Assembly (NCBI RefSeq): GCF_000381525.1
Contig: NZ_KB906610.1
Location: forward strand, 1-64,000
From: Peptostreptococcus anaerobius VPI 4330 = DSM 2949
Lineage (GTDB): Bacteria; Bacillota; Clostridia; Peptostreptococcales; Peptostreptococcaceae
Direction of reading: 5' to 3'
DNA length: 64,000 nucleotides
In this document: one piece after another, positions 26,530 to 35,065 of the stretch
Numbering within the stretch: position 1 is the first letter of the stretch
Layout: every line of letters starts with the position of its first letter
Made by a program: the position numbers and the translations under genes
Notes under the pieces: model-generated
Told to the model about the DNA's origin: nothing
Database searches by the model: none
The model's input: only the letters and a program-made list of their open reading frames with translations

Positions 26530-27687
26530 CTAGTAGGTCTTTGCTATCTCTACTAGGTAGTCTACACCGTATACTAGGGCCTCTTCTCTCATCTGAAGCC
26601 AAGGTGTATGAAGACCAGAAGTATAGCCAAGATCTTCGTTTCTTATACCTACAAAAGAGTAGGATATAGGGGATACATTTTTGAAAAATGAGAAGTCTTC
26701 TCCTAATAGGTAGGGATCTGGCATGATATAGGACCTTGCCCCGGACTTTTCAATTGTACTTGCTACAAAGTCGATTAGGTCCTTATCGTTTAGTAGGGCA
26801 GGGTAGCCATCTTCAAAATGTAGGTTTATACTAGCTCTTGTCGATAGCTCAACCCCCTGGCATATTTCCTGCATTCTCTTTTTTGATATTTCAAGGTCAT
26901 CCATATCATAGGTACGGATGGTACCCTCCATATAGCCATTTGTTGGAACTGAGTTCATAACTTCTCCTACATTCATTTTGCCAATGTGGATTATGTTGGT
27001 GTGTTTTGAATCTAGGTCATAGGTAGGTATTGTCTGAAACTGCTGGTAGACTTGGATTGCTGCGTTTATGGCATTTATTCCATTTTCCCTGATGCCTACA
27101 TGAGCTGACTTTCCGACTATCTTGACTGTGAATTCGTTGCAAGATGCCATTATAGGGCCTGGTCGAGTCGCTATTACTCCCTCTTCAAAGTCTGGATTTA
27201 TATGTAGGGCAAAACTTGCATCTATACTGTATTTTTCAAAGGGGTAGGAGTCTATAAGTACATTTGCTCCACCTGTAGACTCTTCTGAAGGCTGGAATAC
27301 TACTAGGACGTTGTTCTTTAATTTACCATCTGACCTAAGGCCTAGAATTTCACGTGTTGCCCCTAGTAGCATAGCAGCATGGGCATCGTGGCCACAAGCG
27401 TGCATAACTCCCGGATTGCAAGATTTAAAATCTATGTCGTTTTCCTCTTTTATTGGAAGGGCATCTATATCGGCCCTAAGTAGGATGGTCTTTGCGCTGT
27501 CCATACCTGTCCCTATGTAGGCTATAGTAGCAGTAGGCATACCATCGACCTCTTCATAATCAAGCCCCATGGACCTTAGTTCTTCCCTTATGTATTCTGT
27601 TGTCTTGAACTCTTCTTTTGATAGTTCAGGATTTTGGTGGATATGACGTCTCCACCTGATTATATCTTCCACTTTTGTGAATCTCAT
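26530..27687 (-). CDS. dapL: N-acetyldiaminopimelate deacetylase (M20 family)
   Basis: This 385-residue M20D amidohydrolase has RRHIHQNPELSKEEF at the N-terminus. The metal ligands are in MHACGHDAHAAMLLG (near 98), EESTGGANVLI (near 130) and the C-terminal LGEDFSFF. The M20 dimerisation domain shows GKSAHVGIRENGINAIN. Because dapH lies directly upstream, the acetylase variant of the DAP pathway is encoded here, and this protein most likely removes acetate from N-acetyl-LL-DAP. Without that context it could be any N-acyl-amino-acid hydrolase. Confidence 0.85.
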   Translation of the reverse strand: MRFTKVEDIIRWRRHIHQNPELSKEEFKTTEYIREELRSMGLDYEEVDGMPTATIAYIGTGMDSAKTILLRADIDALPIKEENDIDFKSCNPGVMHACGHDAHAAMLLGATREILGLRSDGKLKNNVLVVFQPSEESTGGANVLIDSYPFEKYSIDASFALHINPDFEEGVIATRPGPIMASCNEFTVKIVGKSAHVGIRENGINAINAAIQVYQQFQTIPTYDLDSKHTNIIHIGKMNVGEVMNSVPTNGYMEGTIRTYDMDDLEISKKRMQEICQGVELSTRASINLHFEDGYPALLNDKDLIDFVASTIEKSGARSYIMPDPYLLGEDFSFFKNVSPISYSFVGIRNEDLGYTSGLHTPWLQMREEALVYGVDYLVEIAKTY

Positions 27688-27855
27688 ATACTCTATATTC
27701 TCTTTTCTTTTTTATTCATTATTTATTTTTTATTCTTTTATTTATTCTCTATTATATATTTTGTATTCTGTATATATATTATTTATAACCATTCTCTAGA
27801 TATATTTTTCTAATTCTATATTGACCCTATTGATGAATCTAGGCCTGAGTTTTTA

Positions 27856-28575
27856 TTAATCTAGGGACCTAAGGGCATCTATTATGCTTATCTTTTGTCC
27901 CTCAACCTGGTTGGTCTTCTTGATAATCTTGGCTGGAACACCAGCTACCACGCTTCCTGCTGGGACGTCTTCAGTGACTATAGCACCAGCTGCAACTACA
28001 GACCCTTGGCCGATTCTGACCCCTTCAAGTATGACTGCATTGGCCCCTATTAGGACATTGTCTTCTACTACTACTGGGTTGGCATTGGCTGGCTCTATAA
28101 CTCCAGCAAGTACTGCACCTGCACCCACGTGTACATTCTTTCCTGTTGTAGCCCTGCCTCCAAGGACAGCACCCATATCTATCATAGTTCCCTCACCGAC
28201 TACGGCACCTATATTTATAATGGCACCCATCATAACAACTGACTTGTCCTTGATGACAGCATGCTCTCTGATAAAGGCACCTGGCTCTATTCTAGCATTG
28301 ATATTTGTCATATCTATTAGGGGGATTGCACTGTTTCTCCTATCATTTTCAAGGATATAGTCTTCTATCTTGTCCTTATTGCCTTCTAAGAACTTGTCAA
28401 AGCTATCAAGGTCTGTAAATAGGGTAGCAACCTTGCCATCTCCAAAGACCTTGATTGTATCTGGATAAGATACACCAGCTAGGTCTCCCTTTATGTATAC
28501 CTTTACAGGTGTTGTTTTCTTTGAACTTGCTATGTAGTTTATTATTTCTTCTGATGTTAAAAATTCCTTTGTCAT
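27856..28575 (-). CDS. dapH: Tetrahydrodipicolinate N-acetyltransferase
   Basis: This 239-residue protein has an N-terminal alpha/beta domain. From about residue 95 a left-handed beta-helix of hexapeptide repeats follows ([35 protein letters not shown]), with the catalytic-region [20 protein letters not shown]. It transfers acetyl from acetyl-CoA to tetrahydrodipicolinate, the DapB product. AAGGAG precedes ATG 28575. The downstream 168-bp AT-rich gap to dapL holds nothing I recognise. Confidence 0.94.
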   Translation of the reverse strand: MTKEFLTSEEIINYIASSKKTTPVKVYIKGDLAGVSYPDTIKVFGDGKVATLFTDLDSFDKFLEGNKDKIEDYILENDRRNSAIPLIDMTNINARIEPGAFIREHAVIKDKSVVMMGAIINIGAVVGEGTMIDMGAVLGGRATTGKNVHVGAGAVLAGVIEPANANPVVVEDNVLIGANAVILEGVRIGQGSVVAAGAIVTEDVPAGSVVAGVPAKIIKKTNQVEGQKISIIDALRSLD

Positions 28576-28597
28576 ATTATCTCCTTATTAATAGTCT

Positions 28598-28798
28598 TTA
28601 TAGGTTGTCAAAATTGTATAGCCCGGGTTCTTTTGAAAGGGTAGAACCCTCTCCAGTTGTACCTGCCACTATAAGGGCATTTATACCTGTATCTATTTGA
28701 AAGTTTACCAACCTCCTGTATGAATCATAATCTATACCTCCATTAGGGGTCATAGGTGTTGCAAGTGCCGTGGCTACTCCTGTGAATAATTTTGTCAT
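28598..28798 (-). pseudogene. dapA'-'dapB deletion chimera (66 codons)
   Basis: The frame starts properly with an AGGAGGT site and encodes the genuine N-terminus of dihydrodipicolinate synthase: FTGVATALATPM and the active-site loop VAGTTGEGSTLSKE (residues 44-57). Full DapA has about 290 residues, but here it switches after residue 57 to PGLYNFDNL and stops. That ending resembles the C-terminus of dihydrodipicolinate reductase (DapB), whose proteins end in a PGLY-x-M/F-x-D-V/N-L pattern. The simplest reading is one in-frame deletion from early dapA to the last codons of dapB, removing roughly 1.4-1.5 kb. Neither catalytic activity can remain. Confidence 0.75.
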
Positions 28799-28938
28799 TT
28801 TACTACCTCCTGGCCATTAGCCATCTACCTTATTTTCATATTTATTATTCTTATGTTTTAAGTGTCATATATTTTTTCTTAGAGGAATATATAGCCAGTT
28901 AGCTCCATATATTCTCCAAGTATTTTTAGAGCGACCGC

Positions 28939-29922
28939 TTATTTAGAGGCCTCTAATAATTCTGCTATCTGGACTGCATTACTAGCAGCTCCCTTTCTAA
29001 TATTGTCTGCTACACACCATATATGGTAGCTGTTTTCTTGTGATATGTCCCTTCTGATTCTTCCTACATATACTTCGTCATGGCCTGTAGCATCTATAGC
29101 CATTGGATATACGTTGTTTTGAGGGTCATCCATTAGTACAAGTCCTGGTGCCTTTCTTAGAAGGTCTCTGATATCTTCTATAGAGGCATCTTTTTTTAGG
29201 CTGACATTTATCTCTACAGAGTGAGAGTTAAATACCGGAACCCTTGCACAAGTCGCTGTTATAGATACATCATCTCCTAATTCAAGGATTTTCTTTGTCT
29301 CTAGGATCATCTTCATCTCTTCTTTTGTATAGCCGTTGTCTAGAAATACGTCTATATGAGGAAGAACATTGTTGTATATTGGGTGAGGGTACTTCTCTGG
29401 TGCGATACCCTTTTGTCCGTTTTCCAAGTCTTTTATGCCTCCAAGACCAGATCCTGATACTGCCTGATAAGTAGTATAGGCTATCCTTTTGATACCATAG
29501 GCATCATTTAGGGGTTTAAGTGGTACCACTGACTGGATTGTAGAGCAGTTTGGATTGGCTATTATCCTTCTCTTTAGACTAGGTCTATTGCACTCTGGGA
29601 CTACCAGGTCTATTTCAGGATCCATCCTCCATGCACTAGAATTGTCTATTACAATCACTCCATGGGCTTCGGCTATAGGTGCATATCTAAGGGATGTATC
29701 ACCACCAGCTGAGAATAGGGCGTAGTCTATATCCTTGTCAAATGAGCTGTCGTTTAGTTCTTCAACTGTAATCTCTCTGCCCCTAAAATTTAGTTTTTTG
29801 CCTGCTGATTTTGCAGATGCCATCATATATATATTGTCCACCTCAAGATTTGACTCTGCTAGGCGTTCTATCATCTTTGTTCCTACTACTCCTGTTGCTC
29901 CAACTATTGCAAAATTTGCCAT
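28939..29922 (-). CDS. asd: Aspartate-semialdehyde dehydrogenase
   Basis: This 327-residue enzyme reduces aspartyl phosphate to the semialdehyde, the branch point to lysine, threonine and methionine. NADP-binding GATGVVGTKM is at residues 8-17. The catalytic Cys is in ANPNCSTIQSV (near 128). YTTYQAVSGSGLGG and the catalytic His in CARVPVFNSHSVEI follow. GGAGAAAAATTAA precedes ATG 29922. The 140-bp gap to the dapA fragment contains no gene. Confidence 0.95.
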   Translation of the reverse strand: MANFAIVGATGVVGTKMIERLAESNLEVDNIYMMASAKSAGKKLNFRGREITVEELNDSSFDKDIDYALFSAGGDTSLRYAPIAEAHGVIVIDNSSAWRMDPEIDLVVPECNRPSLKRRIIANPNCSTIQSVVPLKPLNDAYGIKRIAYTTYQAVSGSGLGGIKDLENGQKGIAPEKYPHPIYNNVLPHIDVFLDNGYTKEEMKMILETKKILELGDDVSITATCARVPVFNSHSVEINVSLKKDASIEDIRDLLRKAPGLVLMDDPQNNVYPMAIDATGHDEVYVGRIRRDISQENSYHIWCVADNIRKGAASNAVQIAELLEASK

Positions 29923-30012
29923 TTAATTTTTCTCCTTTGTTTTTATAATTTAATTGTTTGTTCATCTTATATTCCTTATTTTTAATTTAGCTCTACTTTT
30001 ATCTTAACTTGA

Positions 30013-31218
30013 TTATATTTCAAATTCCTGACACAATAGACCAACTGTCTTAGTTGCATTTTCCTTGTCTACTGCGTATGATATAGATATTTCTGATGTT
30101 GTTACTTGGTAGAAGTTGATAGAGTTCTTACCAAGTAGTCTAAAGGCCCTAGCTGCTACACCGCTGACATCTCTCATACCAGAACCGACTATAGATACTT
30201 TGGCACAGTCTGTACGGATTGAAGTAGCCATAGAAGGATATTTTTCTTTAAGAGCTTGAAGAGCCTTGTCTAAGAAATTTTGGTCTGTATTTTTACAAGT
30301 GAAGGATATATTGATACCTTCATCTACCAAGACTTGGCTGATCATATCTATATTTACACTTGATAGGTCCAACTGGTCGAATAGGTCCTGTACAAAACTC
30401 GCCTTTTTATACTTATCTACAAGTGTTACGTGTAATATATCATTGTCCAGGGCTACACCTGTTACTACCTTTTTTTCTAATAAATCTGTATTTGCCATAA
30501 TCCATGTTCCTCTCGTTTCTGATAAAGTTTTTCCTAAATATAGGGGTACATTGTAGTTTTTAGCTATTTCAACACACCTAGTCTCCAATACTCCAGCCCC
30601 AAGTGCCGATAATTCTAGCATCTCTTCATAAGAGACCTGAGATAGGGGTTTTGCATCTGGGTATAGTCTAGGGTCTGTACCAAATACTGAAGTTACGTCT
30701 GTGTATATTTCACAAGGGCAAGCCATCGCAGCAGCTAGGGCTACAGCGCTTGTATCTGAACCACCACGGCCTAGGGTAGTTATCTCCTTGTTGTCATTAA
30801 ATCCTTGAAAACCTGCAACTACAAGGATATCGAATTGTCTTAGCTGGTCCTCTAAAAAATCTGTGTCTACGTTTTTTATCTTGCTTTTAGTGTGTTGTCC
30901 AAAGGTTTTGATTCCAGCCTGCATACCTGTCAAGGACTTAGCCCTTGTACCGATATCGTTAAGGGTGATGGCCATTAGGGATATTGTATTTTGTTCACCT
31001 ACAGCAAGTAGGGTGTCTAGTTCTCTTGTATCAGGATTATTGGTTATCTGTCCTACCTGTTCAAGAAGGTGGTCTGTAGTCTTACCCATGGCGGATACAA
31101 CCACTATTAGTTTTTCACCGTTTTTGACCCTTGAGCTCAAGTAGTCTGATATTCCCTTGATTTTTTGGATGGTACCTACTGAAGTACCTCCAAATTTTAG
31201 AACTGATAAATTTTCCAT
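30013..31218 (-). CDS. lysC: Aspartate kinase
   Basis: This 401-residue kinase phosphorylates aspartate. I place the start at ATG 31218 (MENLSVLKFGGTSVG) behind GGAGGA; frames extending further upstream would run through the leader terminator. KFGGTSVG, the ATP-site GRGGSDTSAVALAAA (near 157) and two C-terminal ACT domains (VTLVDKYKKASFVQ and VSIVGSGMRDVSGVAA) are visible, the latter mediating amino-acid feedback. It is the first gene of the lysine operon and lies under a lysine riboswitch. Confidence 0.94.
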   Translation of the reverse strand: MENLSVLKFGGTSVGTIQKIKGISDYLSSRVKNGEKLIVVVSAMGKTTDHLLEQVGQITNNPDTRELDTLLAVGEQNTISLMAITLNDIGTRAKSLTGMQAGIKTFGQHTKSKIKNVDTDFLEDQLRQFDILVVAGFQGFNDNKEITTLGRGGSDTSAVALAAAMACPCEIYTDVTSVFGTDPRLYPDAKPLSQVSYEEMLELSALGAGVLETRCVEIAKNYNVPLYLGKTLSETRGTWIMANTDLLEKKVVTGVALDNDILHVTLVDKYKKASFVQDLFDQLDLSSVNIDMISQVLVDEGINISFTCKNTDQNFLDKALQALKEKYPSMATSIRTDCAKVSIVGSGMRDVSGVAARAFRLLGKNSINFYQVTTSEISISYAVDKENATKTVGLLCQEFEI

Positions 31219-31238
31219 AACATCCTCCAATTTCATAT

Positions 31239-31273
31239 AAAAAAAGACAAATGAGGAAACCTGCATTTGTCTT
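31239..31273 (-). terminator. Riboswitch expression-platform terminator
   Basis: On the minus strand AAGACAAATG and CATTTGTCTT form a 10-bp stem followed by seven or more T, between the lysine aptamer and lysC. Lysine binding should favour this hairpin. Confidence 0.85.
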
Positions 31274-31331
31274 GACATAGCATAAAAAGCGGCAATCATA
31301 TAGATTGAATCATTATTACTAGTAATTTTGC

Positions 31332-31498
31332 GGTTAGCTCTCCATTATCATCTAGATAATGACAGAACAAGGGCTATTAACCAATGTTCCAACTAAAATC
31401 ACAAGGCAGTGTGACCCTAATTTCGGCAATCGCCCCTTTTACAACAGACAGTTTGCCTACATGGTCTGTTATTACTGATGTTGATTGCGCCTCTATCC
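31332..31498 (-). ncRNA. Lysine riboswitch (L-box)
   Basis: On the minus strand the leader begins GGATAGAGGCGCAATC. It continues with CAGTAATAACAGAC, GGGGCGATTGCCGAA, CTGTCATT and TGGAGAGCTAACC. These are the conserved landmarks of the L-box in order, ending with a P1 closing helix GGATAG/CTAACC. About 60 nt further lies a terminator, then lysC. It should switch the whole lysC-to-lysA operon off when lysine is plentiful. Confidence 0.93.
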
Positions 31499-31520
31499 TT
31501 TTATTATTAAGTTGAGTTTT

Positions 31521-31549
31521 ATTATAGACCTATTGTTAGGATTTGTAAA
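31521..31549 (-). promoter_or_regulatory. Promoter of lysine operon
   Basis: On the minus strand TTTACA and TATAAT are spaced by 17 bp, about 23 bp before the aptamer. Confidence 0.75.
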
Positions 31550-31741
31550 GGGTATTTTTTTGAAAAAAATGATTTATCAGACAGCAAACTTCCGGATGTA
31601 AAACATGAAAAAAGAAAATACGCATGTAATAAAATATCAATTTTCATTGTGATTTACTTTTTAAAGCGTGTAAAAACAAGGCATTTAGAATATGAACAGA
31701 AAATAGAAAAAGTAAACCAAAAATAAATTTTCAAAAAAGTG

Positions 31742-31770
31742 TTGACAATATGTCTAGTAGCCTATATAAT
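31742..31770 (+). promoter_or_regulatory. Promoter of metNIQ T-box transcript
   Basis: A perfect TTGACA (31742-31747) and a perfect TATAAT (31765-31770) have a 17-bp spacer, about 30 bp before the leader structure. The 170 bp between this and the divergent lysine promoter hold no recognisable feature. Confidence 0.85.
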
Positions 31771-31799
31771 CATAAACATAATAAATTTCAAAAAATAAA

Positions 31800-32045
31800 G
31801 TCTTTGAAGAGAAGAGTAGCTAGTAGCGTTTTTTACAGAGAATCTGCATTTGGTGAGAGCAGAGGAAGATTAAGCTAGTGAACATGGTCTCTGAGACTCT
31901 GGGTCGATATTTAGGCTCAGACGGGTGCGCCTGTTATAGCGCTAGGGTATGATAGTACTTGAAGATATTTTCGATTTACTTGGTGTACCTGATGAGGAGG
32001 TACTTGTGAAGGTATCTCGAAAAAAGGTGGTAACGCGTTCATGAC
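31800..32045 (+). ncRNA. T-box leader, methionine specifier
   Basis: The leader has a stem-I-like region with GAGAAGAG and GGTGAGAGCAGAGG, and a probable specifier ATG at 31884-31886 in GTGAACATGG. It ends with the T-box sequence AAGGTGGTAACGCG (32025-32038), which pairs with the tRNA acceptor end. The terminator follows immediately. The ATG (methionine) specifier fits the downstream methionine transporter. Uncharged tRNA-Met should stabilise the antiterminator and turn on metNIQ. Confidence 0.88.
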
Positions 32046-32081
32046 GTCCTTTTCAACTAATAGTTGGAAGGGACTTTTTTT
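32046..32081 (+). terminator. T-box-controlled terminator
   Basis: GTCCTTTTCAACT and AGTTGGAAGGGAC form a 13-bp stem including G-T pairs, followed by TTTTTTT. Confidence 0.9.
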
Positions 32082-32199
32082 ATTGGTAATTTTAAGAGTT
32101 AAATTTAAATTGACAAGTTGAGTTTTGAAAATTAACAAGACTAAGGTGGAAATCTTTATAGTCCACTTGTAGTCAGTATTAGATTGGAGGATGAGTATA

Positions 32200-33255
32200 G
32201 TGATAAGTTTAGAAGATGTAAGGGTGGAGTTTGAACAGGATAATAAAAAGGTTGTGGCTGTTGATGGGGTAGACCTCAAAATAGAAAAGGGAGATATATT
32301 TGGTATAGTTGGATTTAGTGGGGCTGGTAAGTCTACTCTTGTAAGGACTATAAATCTTCTTCAGAGGCCAACATCTGGCAAGGTCATAGTAGGAGGACAA
32401 AATATACTGGACTTGAATGGCAAGGAACTTAGAAAAAAGAGGGAAAAGATAGGAATGATATTTCAGCATTTCAACCTGATGAATTCAAGGACTGTTCTGG
32501 AAAATGTAACCTATCCCCTAAAAAACAGTAGTCTATCCAAGGTCCAAAGAAAGAAAAAGGCCCAAGACCTACTCAACTTAGTGGATATAGGAGACAAGGC
32601 AGATTCCTATCCATCTCAATTATCGGGTGGACAAAAGCAGAGGGTGGCAATAGCTAGGGCCCTTGCCAACGATCCTGATATACTCTTGTGTGATGAAGCA
32701 ACATCAGCCTTAGACCCTCAGACTACTGGACAGATCCTCAAACTACTGAAGAAGGTCAACAAGGACCTAGGAATTACAATAGTCCTTATAACCCACGAGA
32801 TGCAGGTTGTAAAATCCATATGTAACAGAGTGGCTGTCATGGAATTAGGTAGGGTTGTAGAAGAGGGGAATATATTTGATATATTTGCTAGACCTAACAG
32901 TCAGGTGACCAAGAATTTTATTCAGACGGTCAACCATACAGACGAGTTTCTAACAGAGGTTGAAAAGTTACCAGTAACCGAAAATCTAGGCCCTACAAAG
33001 AGGTTGGTCAAGCTGGTATATATTGGTCAGGTATCTCAGGAGCCGGTTGTGGCAGAGTTACTCAAAAACTATTCTGTAGTATCCAATATAATCTGGGGCA
33101 ATATAGAGGTGATAGGTGGTCAACCTATTGGTAACTTGGGGCTTATATTGGAAGGAGAAAAAATAAACTTGGACAAGGCTATAGTCCACCTAGCAGACAG
33201 GGGAGCTATAGTTGATGAAATAAATCTTAGGGAGGTAAAACATGAGCTACTTTAA
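32200..33255 (+). CDS. metN: Methionine ABC transporter ATP-binding protein
   Basis: This 351-residue ATPase has Walker A GFSGAGKST, signature LSGGQKQRVAIARAL, Walker B ILLCDEATSALDPQ and the C-terminal NIL/ACT-like domain (about 265-345) that senses methionine in MetN proteins. GTG 32200 is preferred, giving MISLEDVRVEF: it lies nine bases after GGAGG, while the ATG at 32191 abuts that site. metI overlaps by 14 bp. Confidence 0.93.
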   Translation: MISLEDVRVEFEQDNKKVVAVDGVDLKIEKGDIFGIVGFSGAGKSTLVRTINLLQRPTSGKVIVGGQNILDLNGKELRKKREKIGMIFQHFNLMNSRTVLENVTYPLKNSSLSKVQRKKKAQDLLNLVDIGDKADSYPSQLSGGQKQRVAIARALANDPDILLCDEATSALDPQTTGQILKLLKKVNKDLGITIVLITHEMQVVKSICNRVAVMELGRVVEEGNIFDIFARPNSQVTKNFIQTVNHTDEFLTEVEKLPVTENLGPTKRLVKLVYIGQVSQEPVVAELLKNYSVVSNIIWGNIEVIGGQPIGNLGLILEGEKINLDKAIVHLADRGAIVDEINLREVKHELL

Positions 33256-33907
33256 AAATTCACTGGCTATAAAGGAACAATTTCTAATCGAGACGAGGGC
33301 GACCCTTTATATGACCCTGGTCACAGCTCTTATAGCGGGCATCTTGGGATTGGCAATAGGTGTTGCTCTTGTAGTCACTGGGAAAGGAGGAATACTTGAA
33401 AACAAAAAAATATACTCAGTCCTAGACAAGCTAGTCAATATAACAAGGTCTATACCATTTGTCATAATCATAGCCCTTGTGGCATCATTTACTAGGTTTT
33501 TAGTGGGAACCACTATAGGGCCTACAGCAGCTATAGTACCCCTTGTATGTGGAACTGTTCCATTCTTTTCAAGGCAGGTTGAGAATTCTCTAGTTGAAGT
33601 GGACAAGGGTATAATAGAGGCGGCTAGGTCCATGGGAGATTCACCACTGCAAATAATATTTGGTGTCTACCTAAGAGAGGGCCTTGCAGGTCTAGTGAGG
33701 GTGTCTCAACTTACACTTATATCCCTTGTGGGTCTGACAGCTATGGCTGGAGCTGTTGGCTCAGGTGGTCTGGGAAATTTGGCCGTATCCCAAGGATTCA
33801 ATAGGTTCCAAAACGATGTGACCCTAGTGTCTACCATGATAATATTGGTCATAGTATTTGTAATACAATACATAGGGAATGTAATTATAAAAAGAATTAT
33901 TCATTAA
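33242..33907 (+). CDS. metI: Methionine ABC transporter permease
   Basis: This 221-residue permease has five hydrophobic segments and the EAA loop IIEAARSMGDSPLQII (near 124), the contact with MetN. NITRSIPFVIIIALV and TAMAGAVGSGGLG are typical of MetI. The ATG follows GGGAGGTAAA and overlaps the metN end. Confidence 0.93.
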   Translation: MSYFKNSLAIKEQFLIETRATLYMTLVTALIAGILGLAIGVALVVTGKGGILENKKIYSVLDKLVNITRSIPFVIIIALVASFTRFLVGTTIGPTAAIVPLVCGTVPFFSRQVENSLVEVDKGIIEAARSMGDSPLQIIFGVYLREGLAGLVRVSQLTLISLVGLTAMAGAVGSGGLGNLAVSQGFNRFQNDVTLVSTMIILVIVFVIQYIGNVIIKRIIH

Positions 33908-34044
33908 TAGAGACTAAGTAATTAATAAAGACTAGGTAATCAAGAAAGGCTAAGTCGTTAATAAAGACTAAGCAATTAATAAAGACTAAGTTGTTAATAA
34001 AACTAAGTAATCAAGAAAGGCTAAATCGTTAAAAAAATAAGTCG
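33904..34044 (+). repeat. Tandem 18-bp repeat between metI and metQ
   Basis: Eight imperfect copies of TTAATAAAGACTAAGTAA follow without gaps from the metI stop codon. Units start at 33904, 33922, 33940, 33958, 33976, 33994 (17 bp), 34011 and 34029 (16 bp). Copies 3 and 7 share the variant TCAAGAAAGGCTAA-TCG, so a block of four units was itself duplicated. All frames meet stops, so it is non-coding. Confidence 0.9.
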
Positions 34045-34091
34045 TCAATAAAATTAAAAACTATAAATTATAATAAGAAAGAGGTAAAATT

Positions 34092-34934
34092 ATGAAAACA
34101 AACAAGATAATCAAAGGACTAGCATTGACATTAGTAGTTGGAGCAATAGCACTTACATCAGTAGGATGTGGGTCAAAAAAGGCGGATTCAGCAGATAAGA
34201 AAACAGTAAAGATAGGTCTTGTAGGCAGCGATACAGATGTATGGGACTATGTAGCCAAGAAGCTTGAAAAAGAGGATGGAATCAAGCTTGACTTAGTAAA
34301 GTTCACTGACTACAACCAACCAAATGATGCCCTTGTAAATGGGGATATAGACTTAAATTCATTCCAGCACAGGATATTCCTAGAAAATTACAACAAGGAA
34401 AAGGGAAGCGACCTAGAGCCTATAGCGGACACAGTTATAGCACCGCTTGGAATATATTCAGAAAAACTTCAAAAACCGACTGATATCAAGGAGGGTGGAA
34501 GTATAGTAATACCAAATGACGTAACTAACCAGGGACGTTCCCTAGTCTTATTACAGACAGCAGGTCTTATCAAGTTAGATGAAAAGGCAGGCAACCTAGC
34601 AACTGTAAATGACATAAAAGAAAATCCTAAAAAGCTAAAGATTACACCTGTTGATGCATCCCAGACAGCTAGGTCTTTGAAGGATGTTGACCTATCTGTA
34701 ATCAACTCAGGAATGGCTGTAGATGCGGGATTTATTCCAAACAAGGATGCTAAGTTCTTAGAACCAGTAAACGAAAATTCTAAGCCATATATAAATATTA
34801 TAGTGGCAAGAAAGGCTGACAAGGACAAGGAAATATTCAAAAAGATAGTAGCTGCCTACCAGGCTGATGACGTAAAGAAAGTTATAGAAGAAACTTCAAA
34901 GGGGTCATCATTTCCAGCTTGGGAAAATAAGTAG
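34092..34934 (+). CDS. metQ: Methionine-binding lipoprotein
   Basis: This 280-residue NlpA/MetQ lipoprotein has a signal with a lipobox ending SVGC (Cys26). The mature protein has LVGSDTDVWDYVAKKL, FTDYNQPNDAL, NSFQHRIFLE and SVINSGMAVDAG, which form the methionine pocket in relatives. It delivers methionine to MetNI. The intervening repeat region may lower or separate expression relative to metNI. Confidence 0.94.
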   Translation: MKTNKIIKGLALTLVVGAIALTSVGCGSKKADSADKKTVKIGLVGSDTDVWDYVAKKLEKEDGIKLDLVKFTDYNQPNDALVNGDIDLNSFQHRIFLENYNKEKGSDLEPIADTVIAPLGIYSEKLQKPTDIKEGGSIVIPNDVTNQGRSLVLLQTAGLIKLDEKAGNLATVNDIKENPKKLKITPVDASQTARSLKDVDLSVINSGMAVDAGFIPNKDAKFLEPVNENSKPYINIIVARKADKDKEIFKKIVAAYQADDVKKVIEETSKGSSFPAWENK

Positions 34935-34952
34935 TCGAGTTTTTTAAAAGAG

Positions 34953-35012
34953 GTCGATAGCCAAGTTATTGGCTACGACTGGATGCTCTCCATACTATGG
35001 TGGTCATCCAGT
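34953..35012 (+). other. Two adjacent strong hairpins after metQ
   Basis: GTCG-A-TAGCCAA/TTGGCTACGAC (34953-34979) is followed at once by ACTGGATG/CATCCAGT (34978-35012), whose loop contains CCATA/TATGG. No T tract follows, so they may be a processing or stability element rather than a terminator. Confidence 0.5.
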
Positions 35013-35065
35013 TGCAATAGACAAAAATACAAATAATATAGATGAAATAGAGGGAGGAAATGATT

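Noticed and set aside
27884-28360. Plus-strand 158-codon frame opposite dapH
   Set aside because: Pro/Thr/Ala-rich antisense image of hexapeptide repeats, not a real protein.
28455-28700. Plus-strand frame opposite the dapA/dapB chimera
   Set aside because: Antisense; the minus-strand DapA N-terminus with its ribosome site explains the region.
31917-32279. Minus-strand 120-codon frame across the T-box leader
   Set aside because: It lies over the structured T-box and its terminator, which fully explain the sequence.
33904-34044. CRISPR array between metI and metQ
   Set aside because: The 18-bp units abut directly with no unique spacers, and no cas genes are nearby; it is a plain tandem repeat.
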